16,365 nucleotides of DNA from positions 1 through 16,365 of the forward strand of contig JBOHPP010000023.1 in assembly GCA_050731755.1 (NCBI GenBank). The letters are read 5' to 3'. The notes below the pieces were generated by a model. That model was not told the origin of the DNA. It ran no database searches and saw nothing but the letters and a program-made list of their open reading frames with translations. Source of the DNA: JBOHPP01 sp050731755 (lineage in GTDB: Bacteria; Methylomirabilota; Methylomirabilia; Rokubacteriales; CSP1-6). Positions 4,542-12,750 of this stretch are shown piece by piece. Made by a program: the position numbers and the translations under genes. Positions within the stretch are counted from its first letter, which is position 1. Each line of letters opens with the position of its first letter.

Positions 4542-5672
4542 ATGCCGGACGCCGCACTCACTCGCCGTCAGATGCTCGAGGGTTCCGCCGCCATCCTGGC
4601 CGCCACCGGACTCGGCGGTCTGCTTCCCCGGCTGGCCCGGGCCGCGGTCAAGCCGGTGACGGTGGGCTTCATCTACGTCGGCCCCCGCAACGACTACGGC
4701 TGGAACCAGGCTCACGCGGTGGCGGCCAAGAAGGTCGCCCAGCTCGAGGGCGTCAAGTTGATCGAGCAGGAAAACGTGCCGGAAACGGTCGAGGCCGAGA
4801 AGGTCATGGAGGGCATGATCCGGCACGACGGCGCCGGTGTGATCTTCGCCACGTCGTTCGGCTACTGGCCCAACGTGCTGAAGCTGGCCCGCAAACATCC
4901 CGACGTGCTCTTCACCCACATCGGGGCCCTGTGGAAGGACGGCGACCCCAAGAACACCATCGGCTACCGGGGCTACATGGAGGAGCCGCATTATCTGTGC
5001 GGCGTGGCCGCCGGCCACCTGAGCCGCACCCGCAAGCTCGGCTTCATCGGCTCCAAGCCGCTCTACTTCATCTTCAACAACGCCAACGGCTTCATCCTGG
5101 GCGCGCGGTCGGTGAACCCCGCCATCACCTGTCAGGTCGTCATCACGGGCGACTGGAACAACCCGGTCCGCGAGGCCGAGGTCACCAACAGCCTGATCGA
5201 TCAAGGGGTCGACGTCCTCGTGGCCAACGTCGACAGCGCCAAGGTCGTGATCGAGAACGCCGAGCGGCGGGGCATCATGAGCTGCGGCTACCACACCGAC
5301 CTGTCCGAGCTGGCGCCCAAGGGGTTCCTCACTGGTGCTGAATGGAATTGGGCAGCCGGCGCCCAGTTCGTCAAAGCCTGGCAGACGGGCGGCACGTATC
5401 CCAACCTCCTGCGCGGAGGCTTCCGGCAGGACATGGTGGCCATCAGCCCCTTCGGTCGGGCGGTGCCTCCGGAGGTGCGGGCGAAGGTCCAGGCGCTCCG
5501 GCAGGCCTTCGTCGACGACACGCTGAAGCTCTACAAGGGCCCGCTCCGGGACAACGAGGGCAACGCCATCCTCAATGAGGGACAGGTCATCGCCAACGAC
5601 GACAACAAATTCAAGCTCGCCGTCAACTTCCTCGTCGAGGGCGCGATCGGCAAGACCGGCCTCAAGAAGTAA
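4542..5672 (+). CDS. BMP-family ABC transporter substrate-binding protein
   Basis: 376 residues, ATG preceded by AGGAGG at 7 nt. TRRQML followed by a hydrophobic stretch and LARAA is a Tat signal peptide, so the protein is exported folded to the periplasm or anchored outside. VTVGFIYVGPRNDYGWNQAH is the N-terminal strand and loop of the BMP/Med (PBP1) family, in which an early aromatic residue stacks on the ligand base. GVIFATSFGYW and FLTGAEWNW are further family landmarks. Known BMP proteins bind nucleosides, purines or similar ring compounds. First gene of a six-gene operon; the next gene starts 2 bp after its stop. No convincing promoter could be fixed in the AT-richer stretch at 4500-4520. 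Confidence 0.9.
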   Translation: MPDAALTRRQMLEGSAAILAATGLGGLLPRLARAAVKPVTVGFIYVGPRNDYGWNQAHAVAAKKVAQLEGVKLIEQENVPETVEAEKVMEGMIRHDGAGVIFATSFGYWPNVLKLARKHPDVLFTHIGALWKDGDPKNTIGYRGYMEEPHYLCGVAAGHLSRTRKLGFIGSKPLYFIFNNANGFILGARSVNPAITCQVVITGDWNNPVREAEVTNSLIDQGVDVLVANVDSAKVVIENAERRGIMSCGYHTDLSELAPKGFLTGAEWNWAAGAQFVKAWQTGGTYPNLLRGGFRQDMVAISPFGRAVPPEVRAKVQALRQAFVDDTLKLYKGPLRDNEGNAILNEGQVIANDDNKFKLAVNFLVEGAIGKTGLKK

Positions 5673-5674
5673 CG

Positions 5675-6718
5675 GTGCGGATCGGGGCGTGGGCCGAGAC
5701 GGCGGCCATCTCCGCGGCCGCGCTGGTCAGCAGCCTCGCCCTGTTCGGCGTCTTCGTGGCGCTGCGCGGCCTCAGCCCGCTCGACGTCTACGCCGCGCTC
5801 TTCCACGGCGCCTTCGGCACGTGGTTCTCCGTCGAGGACACGCTCACCCAGGCTGCGCCACTCATGCTCACGGCCCTGTGCACGGCGCTGCCGGCCCGAG
5901 CGGGGCTGCTGGTGATCGGTGGCGAGGGCGCCCTGGTCGTCGGCGGGGTCGCCACCGTGCTCGTGGGGGCGAGTCTGGCCGGTGCGCCGGCTCCCCTCGC
6001 CATCGCGGCGATGTGCGCCGCCGGGGCGCTCAGCGGCGGCTTCTGGGTCGGCGCCGCCGGCGCGCTCCGGCACTGGCGCGGGGTCAACGAGACGATCTCC
6101 ACCCTGCTCCTGAACTACATCGCCATCGCGGTCATGAATCATCTCGTCACCGGGCCCATCCGCGACTTCGCCCAGGTGCTGAAGCCGGCCAGTTGGTCCA
6201 TCGGCGAGGGGTTCATGATCGGCGACCTGCCGGGCACGTCGATCCATTGGGGGCTCGCGTTCGGCGTCGTCGCCTGCCTCGGGGCCTGGGCGCTCATGCG
6301 GCACACGACCTTCGGTTTTGCCGTCGACATCCTGGGCGGCAACGCGCGGGCCGCCCGGATGGCGGGGTTGCCGATCGGCGTGATGGTCCTCGTCACCTCG
6401 ATCATGGGCGGCTCCGCCGCCGGGCTGGCCGGCGCCATCGAGATCCTCGCCGTGCACGGGTTCGCCAGCGCCTCGCTCGCCGTGGGCTACGGCTACACCG
6501 GAATTTTGGTGGCGTTCCTGGCCCGCCAGAACCCACTGGCCGTCATCGTCGTGGCGATCCTCCTCGGCGGGATCTCGGCCAGCGGCGGCCTGCTCCAGCG
6601 ACGCTTCGGCCTGCCCGACGCCGCCACGCTCGTGCTCCAGGGCATTCTCTTCGTCGCCGTGCTGGCGGCCAACACGCTGTCCGGGCGCTTCCGCGTCTTT
6701 CGGCCCCGGACCGCCTGA
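5675..6718 (+). CDS. ABC transporter permease 1 (BMP/ribose-type, LivM-like fold)
   Basis: 347 residues, GTG start 2 bp after the binding-protein stop, so translation is probably coupled. The protein is hydrophobic throughout, with about 8-10 membrane segments. GLLVIGGEGALVVGGVA and the RGVNETISTLLLNYIA segment match the branched-chain/ribose/BMP permease family (BPD_transp_2), where the latter contains the cytoplasmic coupling region. DILGGNARAARMAGLPI is the conserved loop that contacts the ATPase. It forms a heterodimeric channel with the next gene's product in the inner membrane. Confidence 0.9.
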   Translation: MRIGAWAETAAISAAALVSSLALFGVFVALRGLSPLDVYAALFHGAFGTWFSVEDTLTQAAPLMLTALCTALPARAGLLVIGGEGALVVGGVATVLVGASLAGAPAPLAIAAMCAAGALSGGFWVGAAGALRHWRGVNETISTLLLNYIAIAVMNHLVTGPIRDFAQVLKPASWSIGEGFMIGDLPGTSIHWGLAFGVVACLGAWALMRHTTFGFAVDILGGNARAARMAGLPIGVMVLVTSIMGGSAAGLAGAIEILAVHGFASASLAVGYGYTGILVAFLARQNPLAVIVVAILLGGISASGGLLQRRFGLPDAATLVLQGILFVAVLAANTLSGRFRVFRPRTA

Positions 6719-6733
6719 GGCTTGGGACCCGCG

Positions 6734-7651
6734 ATGGAACTGGGCTGGTGGGGCGTGGTGACCGCGGTGGCCGGCGGCGCCGTCCGGGTCTCCGTTCCGT
6801 ACCTGTTCGTGAGCCTGGGGGAGACGCTGACCGAGCGGAGCGGCCGCGTGAACCTGGGCCTGGAGGGAACGCTCGTCCTCGGCGCGATGAGCGGCTACGG
6901 CGTCGCGTATCTGAGCGGCTCGCCGTGGCTCGGGGTGCTCGTGGCCGGGACCGCCGGCGCCCTGCTCGGCCTCGTCCACGGCCTCGTATGCAACCTGCCC
7001 CGCGTGAACGACATCGCGGTCGGCATCGCGCTGTTCCTGCTCGGCACCGGCCTGGCCTTCTACCTGGGCAAGCCCTTCATCCAGCCGGTGGCGCCCCGGT
7101 TGCCTCACCTGGAGCTGGGCGCCTGGAGCGAGTCGCCGCCCGTGAGGGCAGCGCTGGAGATCAACGCGCTGTTCGTGGCCGGCGCTCTGCTGGCGCCGCT
7201 GCTCGGTTGGGCGCTGTTCAACACGCGCTGGGGGCTCGTCGTCCGCACGGTGGGCGACAACGCCGATGCCGCCCAGGCCCTCGGGTATTCCGTGGGATGG
7301 GTCCGCGCGGTCAGCACTACGGCCGGCGGATTCCTCGCCGGGGTAGGCGGGTCGTTCTTGTCCCTCTATTATCCGGGGACGTGGAACGAGGGGCTGTCGA
7401 GTGGCCAGGGGCTCATGGCGATCGCGCTCGTGATCTTCGCGCGCTGGAACCCCGTCCACTGCCTCTGGGTCTCGCTGCTGTTCGGCGGCGCGACCGCGCT
7501 CGGCCCGGCCTTACAATCGGTGGGGATCACCGCCCACTATTACCTGCTCAATGCCGCACCCTACCTGCTGACGCTGATTCTCCTGATCTGGAGCTCGTCC
7601 CCCCGGCACCTGCTGGTTGGCGCGCCCAGCGAGCTGACGATCAGCCGATGA
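6734..7651 (+). CDS. ABC transporter permease 2 (BMP/ribose-type)
   Basis: 305 residues from ATG at 6734; an alternative TTG at 6722 would add four residues and has no better ribosome-binding site. SLGETLTERSGRVNLGLEGTL (here as consecutive landmarks) is the usual start of the smaller permease of BMP-type transporters. CNLPRVNDIAVGIALFLLG and VGDNADAAQALGYSV correspond to the coupling region and the ATPase-contact loop. Several membrane segments follow, ending near LLVGAPSELTISR. The stop TGA at 7649-7651 overlaps the ATG of the ATPase gene (ATGA). Confidence 0.9.
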   Translation: MELGWWGVVTAVAGGAVRVSVPYLFVSLGETLTERSGRVNLGLEGTLVLGAMSGYGVAYLSGSPWLGVLVAGTAGALLGLVHGLVCNLPRVNDIAVGIALFLLGTGLAFYLGKPFIQPVAPRLPHLELGAWSESPPVRAALEINALFVAGALLAPLLGWALFNTRWGLVVRTVGDNADAAQALGYSVGWVRAVSTTAGGFLAGVGGSFLSLYYPGTWNEGLSSGQGLMAIALVIFARWNPVHCLWVSLLFGGATALGPALQSVGITAHYYLLNAAPYLLTLILLIWSSSPRHLLVGAPSELTISR

Positions 7652-9186
7652 GCGTCCCCTTCGTCGCCGCCGTCGCCGGTCCGCCGGCCGTCGAGGTCGT
7701 CGCCATGACCAAGCGGTTCGGTGACGTCGTGGCGCTCGATAGCGTGTCGCTTGGGCTGGCGCCGGGCACGTTCCACGCCATCCTTGGTGAGAACGGCGCG
7801 GGCAAGAGCACGCTGGTGAAGTGCATCATGGGTTACTACCACGCTGACGCCGGGCGGGTGCTCGTCGACGGGACCGAGCGCGTCATCGCCAACCCGCGCC
7901 ACGCTCACCAGCTGGGCCTGGGGATGGTGTACCAGCACTTCACGCTGGTGCCCAGCATGACGGTGGCGGAAAACCTGATCCTCGGCGCCGACGACCTCCC
8001 GGCGGTGGTGCGCTGGGACGCAGTGCGGACCCGCCTGGAGGCCTTCCAGGCCCGTATGCCGTTCACGATCGACCTCGACCGGCCGGTCGCCACGCTGGCC
8101 GCCGGCGAGAAGCAGAAGCTCGAGATCCTCAAGCAGCTCTTTCTGGGGCGCCGGGTCATCATTCTCGACGAGCCCACCACGGTGCTCACGCCCGACGAGG
8201 CCGACAAGATCCTCGGCGTCATGCGCGAGATGACGCGGGCCGGGCGCCTCACGGCGGTGATCATCACCCACAAGCTGCGTGAGGTGCTGGCCTTCGCCGG
8301 CGAGGTCACGGTGCTGCGGGCCGGGCGCCGGGTGGGCGGCGGGCCCGTCCAGGACATGAGCCGTGGCGAGCTCGTCCGTCTGATGATCGGCGCTGCCCGC
8401 ATGCCCGAGCCGGCGCCGCCGACAGCGCTGGCCCGGCCGGCGGCTGCGCTGGAACTGAAGGATCTGACGGCGTTGAACGACAAGGCCCTGACCGCGGTGC
8501 GCGGCGTGTCATTGCGCGTCCACGGCGGCGAGATCGTGGGCGTCGCCGGTGTGTCCGGCAACGGCCAGCGGGAGCTCGTCGAGGTGCTGGCCGGCCAGCG
8601 TGAGCCCGAGTCAGGCCAGATCCGGGTGGGAGGCGCCGCCTACCGGCGGACGCGGGCCGAGATGCGGCGGCGCCGGGTGTTCGTGCTCATGGAGGAGCCG
8701 CTGCGCAACGCCTGCGTGCGAGGCATGTCGGTGGCCGAGAACCTCGCCTTTCGCAACTTTGACGAGCCCCCGAACGCCCTGGGCGGCTGGCTGGTGAGCC
8801 GGCGCGCGCTGCGGGCTCAGGCGCGCGCGCTCATCGAGCGGTTTCGCATCCGCACTCCGGGGCCGGACGCGCCGCTGGAGACCCTGTCCGGCGGCAACGT
8901 GCAGCGGGCCGTGCTGGCCCGCGAGCTGTCCGGCGATGTCGCGGTGCTCGTCGCCCAGAATCCCTGCGCCGGGCTGGACATCGCCGCCACCGCCGAGATC
9001 CGGAGCCGGATCGCGGCGGTCCGCAACGCCGGGGCGGCGGTGCTGCTGATCAGCGAGGACCTCGACGAGCTGCTGGAGCTGGCCGACCGCATCGTGGTGA
9101 TGTTCGAGGGCCGGCTGGTGTACGAGACGCCACGGGAGCATGCTGACCTCCACACCATCGGACAATACATGGCGAGCCATCCATGA
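7648..9186 (+). CDS. ABC transporter double ATPase (RbsA/BMP type)
   Basis: 512 residues with two nucleotide-binding domains. The first has a full Walker A (GENGAGKST, residues 47-55), a Q-loop (MVYQHFTLVP), the family's variant signature LAAGEKQKLEI, a Walker B with catalytic Glu (VIILDEPTTVLTP) and a switch His (IITHKLREV). The second is degenerate, as is usual in this family: GVSGNGQRELVE lacks the P-loop Lys, the signature LSGGNVQR is intact, and the Walker B is VLVAQNPCAGLDIAA without the usual Glu. The IPEDR-like motif common in the second domain is replaced by FVLMEEPLRNACV. The protein works with the two permeases on the cytoplasmic side. It overlaps both neighbours by 4 bp. Confidence 0.93.
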   Translation: MSVPFVAAVAGPPAVEVVAMTKRFGDVVALDSVSLGLAPGTFHAILGENGAGKSTLVKCIMGYYHADAGRVLVDGTERVIANPRHAHQLGLGMVYQHFTLVPSMTVAENLILGADDLPAVVRWDAVRTRLEAFQARMPFTIDLDRPVATLAAGEKQKLEILKQLFLGRRVIILDEPTTVLTPDEADKILGVMREMTRAGRLTAVIITHKLREVLAFAGEVTVLRAGRRVGGGPVQDMSRGELVRLMIGAARMPEPAPPTALARPAAALELKDLTALNDKALTAVRGVSLRVHGGEIVGVAGVSGNGQRELVEVLAGQREPESGQIRVGGAAYRRTRAEMRRRRVFVLMEEPLRNACVRGMSVAENLAFRNFDEPPNALGGWLVSRRALRAQARALIERFRIRTPGPDAPLETLSGGNVQRAVLARELSGDVAVLVAQNPCAGLDIAATAEIRSRIAAVRNAGAAVLLISEDLDELLELADRIVVMFEGRLVYETPREHADLHTIGQYMASHP

Positions 9187-10682
9187 CCACGATGACGAGC
9201 ACCATCATCCGTGCCGGCCGTGTCCTCGACATCGCCCAACGCCGGGCCGAGCCTGCCGACGTGCTCGTCGAAGGCGACACGATCCGCGAGATCGGACCGC
9301 CGGGAATGGCCGCTCCGGCGGCGGCCCGGACGCTCGACGCCCGCGATCGATTGCTCCTGCCCGGCCTCGTCAACGCCCACACTCACGGGCACGGCGGGCT
9401 CAGCCGCGGGCTCGTGCCCGATCGCGTGCCGCTGGAGCTGCTGCTCACCGTGTCGGCCGCGGTGAACGCCAATCGCAGCCTCGAGGACAAGTACCTCTCC
9501 GCGGAGCTCTCCGCCATCGAGCTGGTGCGAAAGGGGTGCACCGCCTGCTACGACCTCTACGTCGAGTACCCGCTGCCGACGGTGGAGGGCATCCAGGCCG
9601 CGGCCCGCGCCTATCGCGACGTCGGGATCCGGGCGGTGATCGCGCCGATGATGGCTGACCGCACGCTGTGGGAGGCGCTGCCCGGCCTGCCGGACGCGCT
9701 TCCCGAAGCGGCCCGCCGCCAGGTGGAGAAGATCCGAACGGCGCCCTGGCCGGCGAGCGTGGACGCCTGCCGCGAGATTCTGCGCACGTGGCCGTTCGAC
9801 CGCGCGAGCCTGAGCCCGGCGCTGGGGCCCACGATCCCGCTCCACTGCAGCGACGAGTTCCTCACCGCCTGCCGTGACCTGGCCCGTGACTTCGATGTGG
9901 GGATCCAGACCCACCTCGCCGAGTCGAAGACGCAGGCCGTCCTCGGGCGCCGGAAGTACGGCACGACCTTGACCGCGCACCTGGACGACCTTGGCCTGCT
10001 CGGCCCTCGCTTCAGCGGCGCCCATGGCGTCTGGCTCGACCGCGAGGACGTCCGGCGGCTGGCCGACGCCGGCGCCGGTGTGGCCCACAACCCACTGAGC
10101 AACCTCCGCCTCGGCTCCGGCGTGGCGCCGGCCCGGATGATGCTGGAGGCCGGCCTCACGGTCGGCATCGGCACCGACTCCGCTGCGTCGTCCGACACCC
10201 AGAACATGTTCGAGGCCACGCGCCTGGCCGCCTACCTCTCACGCGTGCGGTCGCTCGACCATCGCCGCTGGCTGACGGCCGAGGAGGCGCTCACCATGGC
10301 GACGGCGGGCAGCGCCCGGATCCTCGGCATGGCCGATCGCATCGGCCGCCTGGCGCCGGGCTTCAAGGCCGACATCGTGTTCCTGGATCTGGCCCACCAC
10401 GGCTACGTGCCTCTCAACGACGTACTGCTCCAGATCGTCAACGGCGAGAGCGCAGGCGCGGTGGACAGCGTGATGATCGGCGGGCGCCTGGTGCTCGAGC
10501 GTGGCCGCCTGGCGACGGTGGACGAAAGCCGGGTACGCACCGAGGCCGAGGCGGCGGCGACGAGGCTCCGGGCGGTCAACGCCGGAGCGCTGCGCGAGGC
10601 GCGCGCCCTGGAGCCCTTCGTGGGCGCGTTCTGCCTGAGCCAGGTGCGGCAGCCCTACGACCTCTTGGAGGACGGCCAATGA
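9183..10682 (+). CDS. Amidohydrolase of the deaminase/chlorohydrolase (TrzA/AtzA-SsnA) type
   Basis: 499 residues. Metal and catalytic residues are visible in order: HTH (66 and 68) in GLVNAHTHGHGG, His244 and Glu247 in IQTHLAES, His281 in SGAHGVWL and Asp332 in GIGTDSAASSD. This set is that of cytosine, guanine or S-adenosylhomocysteine deaminases and s-triazine hydrolases, which use one metal ion to displace ammonia or another leaving group from a heterocycle. The C-terminal ADIVFLDL...VIVNG-like segment closes the composite beta domain. The length is somewhat above the usual 440-470. It overlaps the ATPase stop by 4 bp and thus belongs to the transporter operon, so it probably acts on the imported compound or its derivative. 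Confidence 0.88.
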   Translation: MTTMTSTIIRAGRVLDIAQRRAEPADVLVEGDTIREIGPPGMAAPAAARTLDARDRLLLPGLVNAHTHGHGGLSRGLVPDRVPLELLLTVSAAVNANRSLEDKYLSAELSAIELVRKGCTACYDLYVEYPLPTVEGIQAAARAYRDVGIRAVIAPMMADRTLWEALPGLPDALPEAARRQVEKIRTAPWPASVDACREILRTWPFDRASLSPALGPTIPLHCSDEFLTACRDLARDFDVGIQTHLAESKTQAVLGRRKYGTTLTAHLDDLGLLGPRFSGAHGVWLDREDVRRLADAGAGVAHNPLSNLRLGSGVAPARMMLEAGLTVGIGTDSAASSDTQNMFEATRLAAYLSRVRSLDHRRWLTAEEALTMATAGSARILGMADRIGRLAPGFKADIVFLDLAHHGYVPLNDVLLQIVNGESAGAVDSVMIGGRLVLERGRLATVDESRVRTEAEAAATRLRAVNAGALREARALEPFVGAFCLSQVRQPYDLLEDGQ

Positions 10683-12082
10683 CAGACATCACCTGGATGC
10701 CGGCGACCGAGCTGATGGGCCTCATCCGCTCCAAGGCGCTGTCGCCGGTGGAGCTGACCCGCGCCCTTCTCGAGCGCATCGAGCGGCTCAACCCGCGGCT
10801 CAACGCCTTCTGCACGCTCACCGCGGAGGCCGCCCTGGAGGCGGCGCGCGCCGCCGAGCGGGCGGTGATGCGCGGCGCGCCCCTGGGACCGCTGCATGGC
10901 CTCCCCTTCTCGATCAAGGACCTCGCCGTCACGCAGGGCGTGCGCACCATGCGAGGCTCGTTCATTTTCGCCGACGACGTGCCCGCCGCCGACGCGCCGT
11001 TCGTGCGGCGGCTCAAGGCGGCCGGCGGCGTGATGCTGGGCAAGACGACGACGCCCGAGTTCGGCTGGAAGGCGCTCGGCGACAGCCCGCTCACCGGCAT
11101 CACGCGGAATCCGTGGAACACCGCCACCACTACCGGCGGTTCGAGCGCCGGCGCCGGCGCCGCGGCCGCGGCGGGTCTGGGTCCGCTCCACCAGGGCTCG
11201 GACGGCGCCGGCTCCATCCGGATCCCGTCGGCGTTCTGCGGGATCTTCGGGTTCAAGCCCTCCTACGGGCGCGTCCCGCAGTGGCCGGTCTCCAACAACG
11301 ACTATCAAACCCACATCGGGCCGATGACCCGCACCGTGGACGACGCCGCTCTCATGCTGAGCGTGATGGCCGGCCCCGACGACTGGGACCGCACGTCGCT
11401 CGACGCCACGCCCGCGGATTACGTGGGCCAGCTCCACCGGGGGGTGAACGGGATGCGCGTGGCCTTCAGCCCCGACCTCGGCGGTCTCCGCGTGGATCCT
11501 GAGGTGGCCGACGTGGTGAGACGAAGCGCGCGCGCCTTCGAGGACCTGGGCTGCGTCGTGGAGGAGGTGAACCCGGTCTTCGCGGACTCCGGCGACATGA
11601 TCCGCTGCCTCTGGAGCGCTCACGAGGCCGGCATCTACGGCCCGTACCTCACGAAGTGGCGGGAGCGGATGGATCCCGGTCTCGTGGCCTGCATCGAAGA
11701 CGGCCTGCGCTACAGCGTGGTCGACTACATCCAGATGCGCGGACTCAAGCTCGCGTACTGGGACAGCCTGCGGCCGCTGTTCGAGCGCGTCGATCTCCTG
11801 CTCACCCCGGCGGTCTCGGTGCCGACTCTGGAGGTCGGCCGGCTCAACCCGCCGGGTTGGCCGCAGCACGCCTGGGACTGGTTCCCGTGGGCGTCGTTCA
11901 GCTACCCGTTCAACTTCACGGGACAGCCGGCGGCGTCGGTGCCCGCGGGGTTCACGTCCGCCGGCCTGCCGATCGGGCTGCAGATCGTCGGCCGCCGCTT
12001 CGCCGACCTCACCGTGCTCCAGGCCTCGGCGGCCTTCGAGCAGGCCCGCCCGTGGGCCTCGCGCCGACCACCAGTCGAATGA
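10679..12082 (+). CDS. Amidase-signature family hydrolase
   Basis: 467 residues. The Ser-cisSer-Lys triad is present: Lys80 in LPFSIKD, Ser155 in TTGGSSAG and the nucleophile Ser179 in SDGAGSIRIPS; the spacing of 75 and 24 residues is that of GatA and bacterial amidases. LHGLPFSIKD and FGFKPSYGRVP are family landmarks. No gatB or gatC is nearby, and its place at the end of a catabolic-type operon (4-bp overlap with the amidohydrolase) argues for a stand-alone amidase or ureide hydrolase, not the Glu-tRNA amidotransferase. It would release ammonia or an amine from an amide, perhaps one formed by ring opening. Substrate unknown. Confidence 0.9.
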   Translation: MTDITWMPATELMGLIRSKALSPVELTRALLERIERLNPRLNAFCTLTAEAALEAARAAERAVMRGAPLGPLHGLPFSIKDLAVTQGVRTMRGSFIFADDVPAADAPFVRRLKAAGGVMLGKTTTPEFGWKALGDSPLTGITRNPWNTATTTGGSSAGAGAAAAAGLGPLHQGSDGAGSIRIPSAFCGIFGFKPSYGRVPQWPVSNNDYQTHIGPMTRTVDDAALMLSVMAGPDDWDRTSLDATPADYVGQLHRGVNGMRVAFSPDLGGLRVDPEVADVVRRSARAFEDLGCVVEEVNPVFADSGDMIRCLWSAHEAGIYGPYLTKWRERMDPGLVACIEDGLRYSVVDYIQMRGLKLAYWDSLRPLFERVDLLLTPAVSVPTLEVGRLNPPGWPQHAWDWFPWASFSYPFNFTGQPAASVPAGFTSAGLPIGLQIVGRRFADLTVLQASAAFEQARPWASRRPPVE

Positions 12083-12144
12083 AGCACGGCGCACCTCGAA
12101 CAGGCCACCCACGGCTCAAGCCGGCCTCGCGGAGCCCGCTTACA

Positions 12145-12750
12145 ATGAAGCCATGGGCCGGCGACAAAAAGCGTTGCGCGTGGGCGCGCGGCGAGCCGGA
12201 GCTCCGTTACCACGACGACGAATGGGGCGTGCCGGAGCACGACGACCGCGCACTGTTCGAGCTGCTGATTCTGGAAGGAGCCCAGGCCGGGCTGTCCTGG
12301 TCGACGATCCTGCGCAAGCGCGAGGCCTACCGGCGCGCCTTCGTCGGCTTTGCGCCGGAGGCGGTGGCGGCCTTCACCGCCGCCGACGTGCGACGGCTCC
12401 TCGGCGACAACGGCATCGTCCGTAACCGCGCCAAGGTCGAGGCCACCATCGCCAACGCCCGGGCGGTGCTGGAAGTCCAGCGCGAACACGGCAGCCTCGA
12501 CCGCTACCTCTGGCGCTTCGTGAACGGCCGGCCGGTGCAGAACCGCTGGCGCTCGCTGCGCGAGGTGCCGGCCGAGACCGCGCTCTCGCGGGCGATGAGC
12601 CGCGATCTGCGCTCGCGCGGCTTCCGCTTCGTCGGTCCCACCATCTGCTACGCCTTCATGCAAGCGACGGGTATGATCAACGACCACACCGTCGATTGCT
12701 TCCGGTGGTCGGAGCTCCGGCGGGCCCGCCGGCCGCCGTCCGCACGCTGA
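12145..12750 (+). CDS. tag: DNA-3-methyladenine glycosylase I
   Basis: 201 residues. RCAWARGEPELRYHDDEWGV is the start of Tag, with the zinc-binding Cys and the YHDxEWG motif. LEGAQAGLSWSTILRKREAY forms the base-binding pocket with the catalytic Glu, and GFRFVGPTICYAFMQATGMI plus NDHTVDCF carry the remaining zinc ligands (His and Cys). The enzyme excises 3-methyladenine from alkylated DNA. The ATG at 12145 has GGAG about 10 nt upstream; no other in-frame start lies before the zinc Cys. The gene begins 62 bp after the amidase, so it may share the operon or have its own promoter. The stop TGA overlaps the next ATG by one base. Confidence 0.95.
   Translation: MKPWAGDKKRCAWARGEPELRYHDDEWGVPEHDDRALFELLILEGAQAGLSWSTILRKREAYRRAFVGFAPEAVAAFTAADVRRLLGDNGIVRNRAKVEATIANARAVLEVQREHGSLDRYLWRFVNGRPVQNRWRSLREVPAETALSRAMSRDLRSRGFRFVGPTICYAFMQATGMINDHTVDCFRWSELRRARRPPSAR

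Noticed and set aside
3747..5294. Long minus-strand open frame over the glycosylase end, the PaaI-type gene and the BMP gene
   Set aside because: It is antisense to well-recognised genes, has Asp/Gly/His/Arg-rich low-complexity translation and no domain; such frames are expected in DNA of this GC content.
5531..7459. 642-codon minus-strand frame across the two permeases
   Set aside because: Antisense shadow of two clear membrane-protein genes; the translation is hydrophilic and repetitive without motifs.
5575..7647. Upstream extension of the ATPase frame across the permeases
   Set aside because: Only the part from 7648 shows ATPase homology; the earlier part is an out-of-frame reading of the permease genes.
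10655..12112. 485-codon minus-strand frame over the amidase
   Set aside because: Antisense to a gene with a complete catalytic triad; no recognisable domain.
12141..12146. TACAAT as a -10 box for tag
   Set aside because: It overlaps the start codon, so the transcript would begin after the only usable start; no matching -35.
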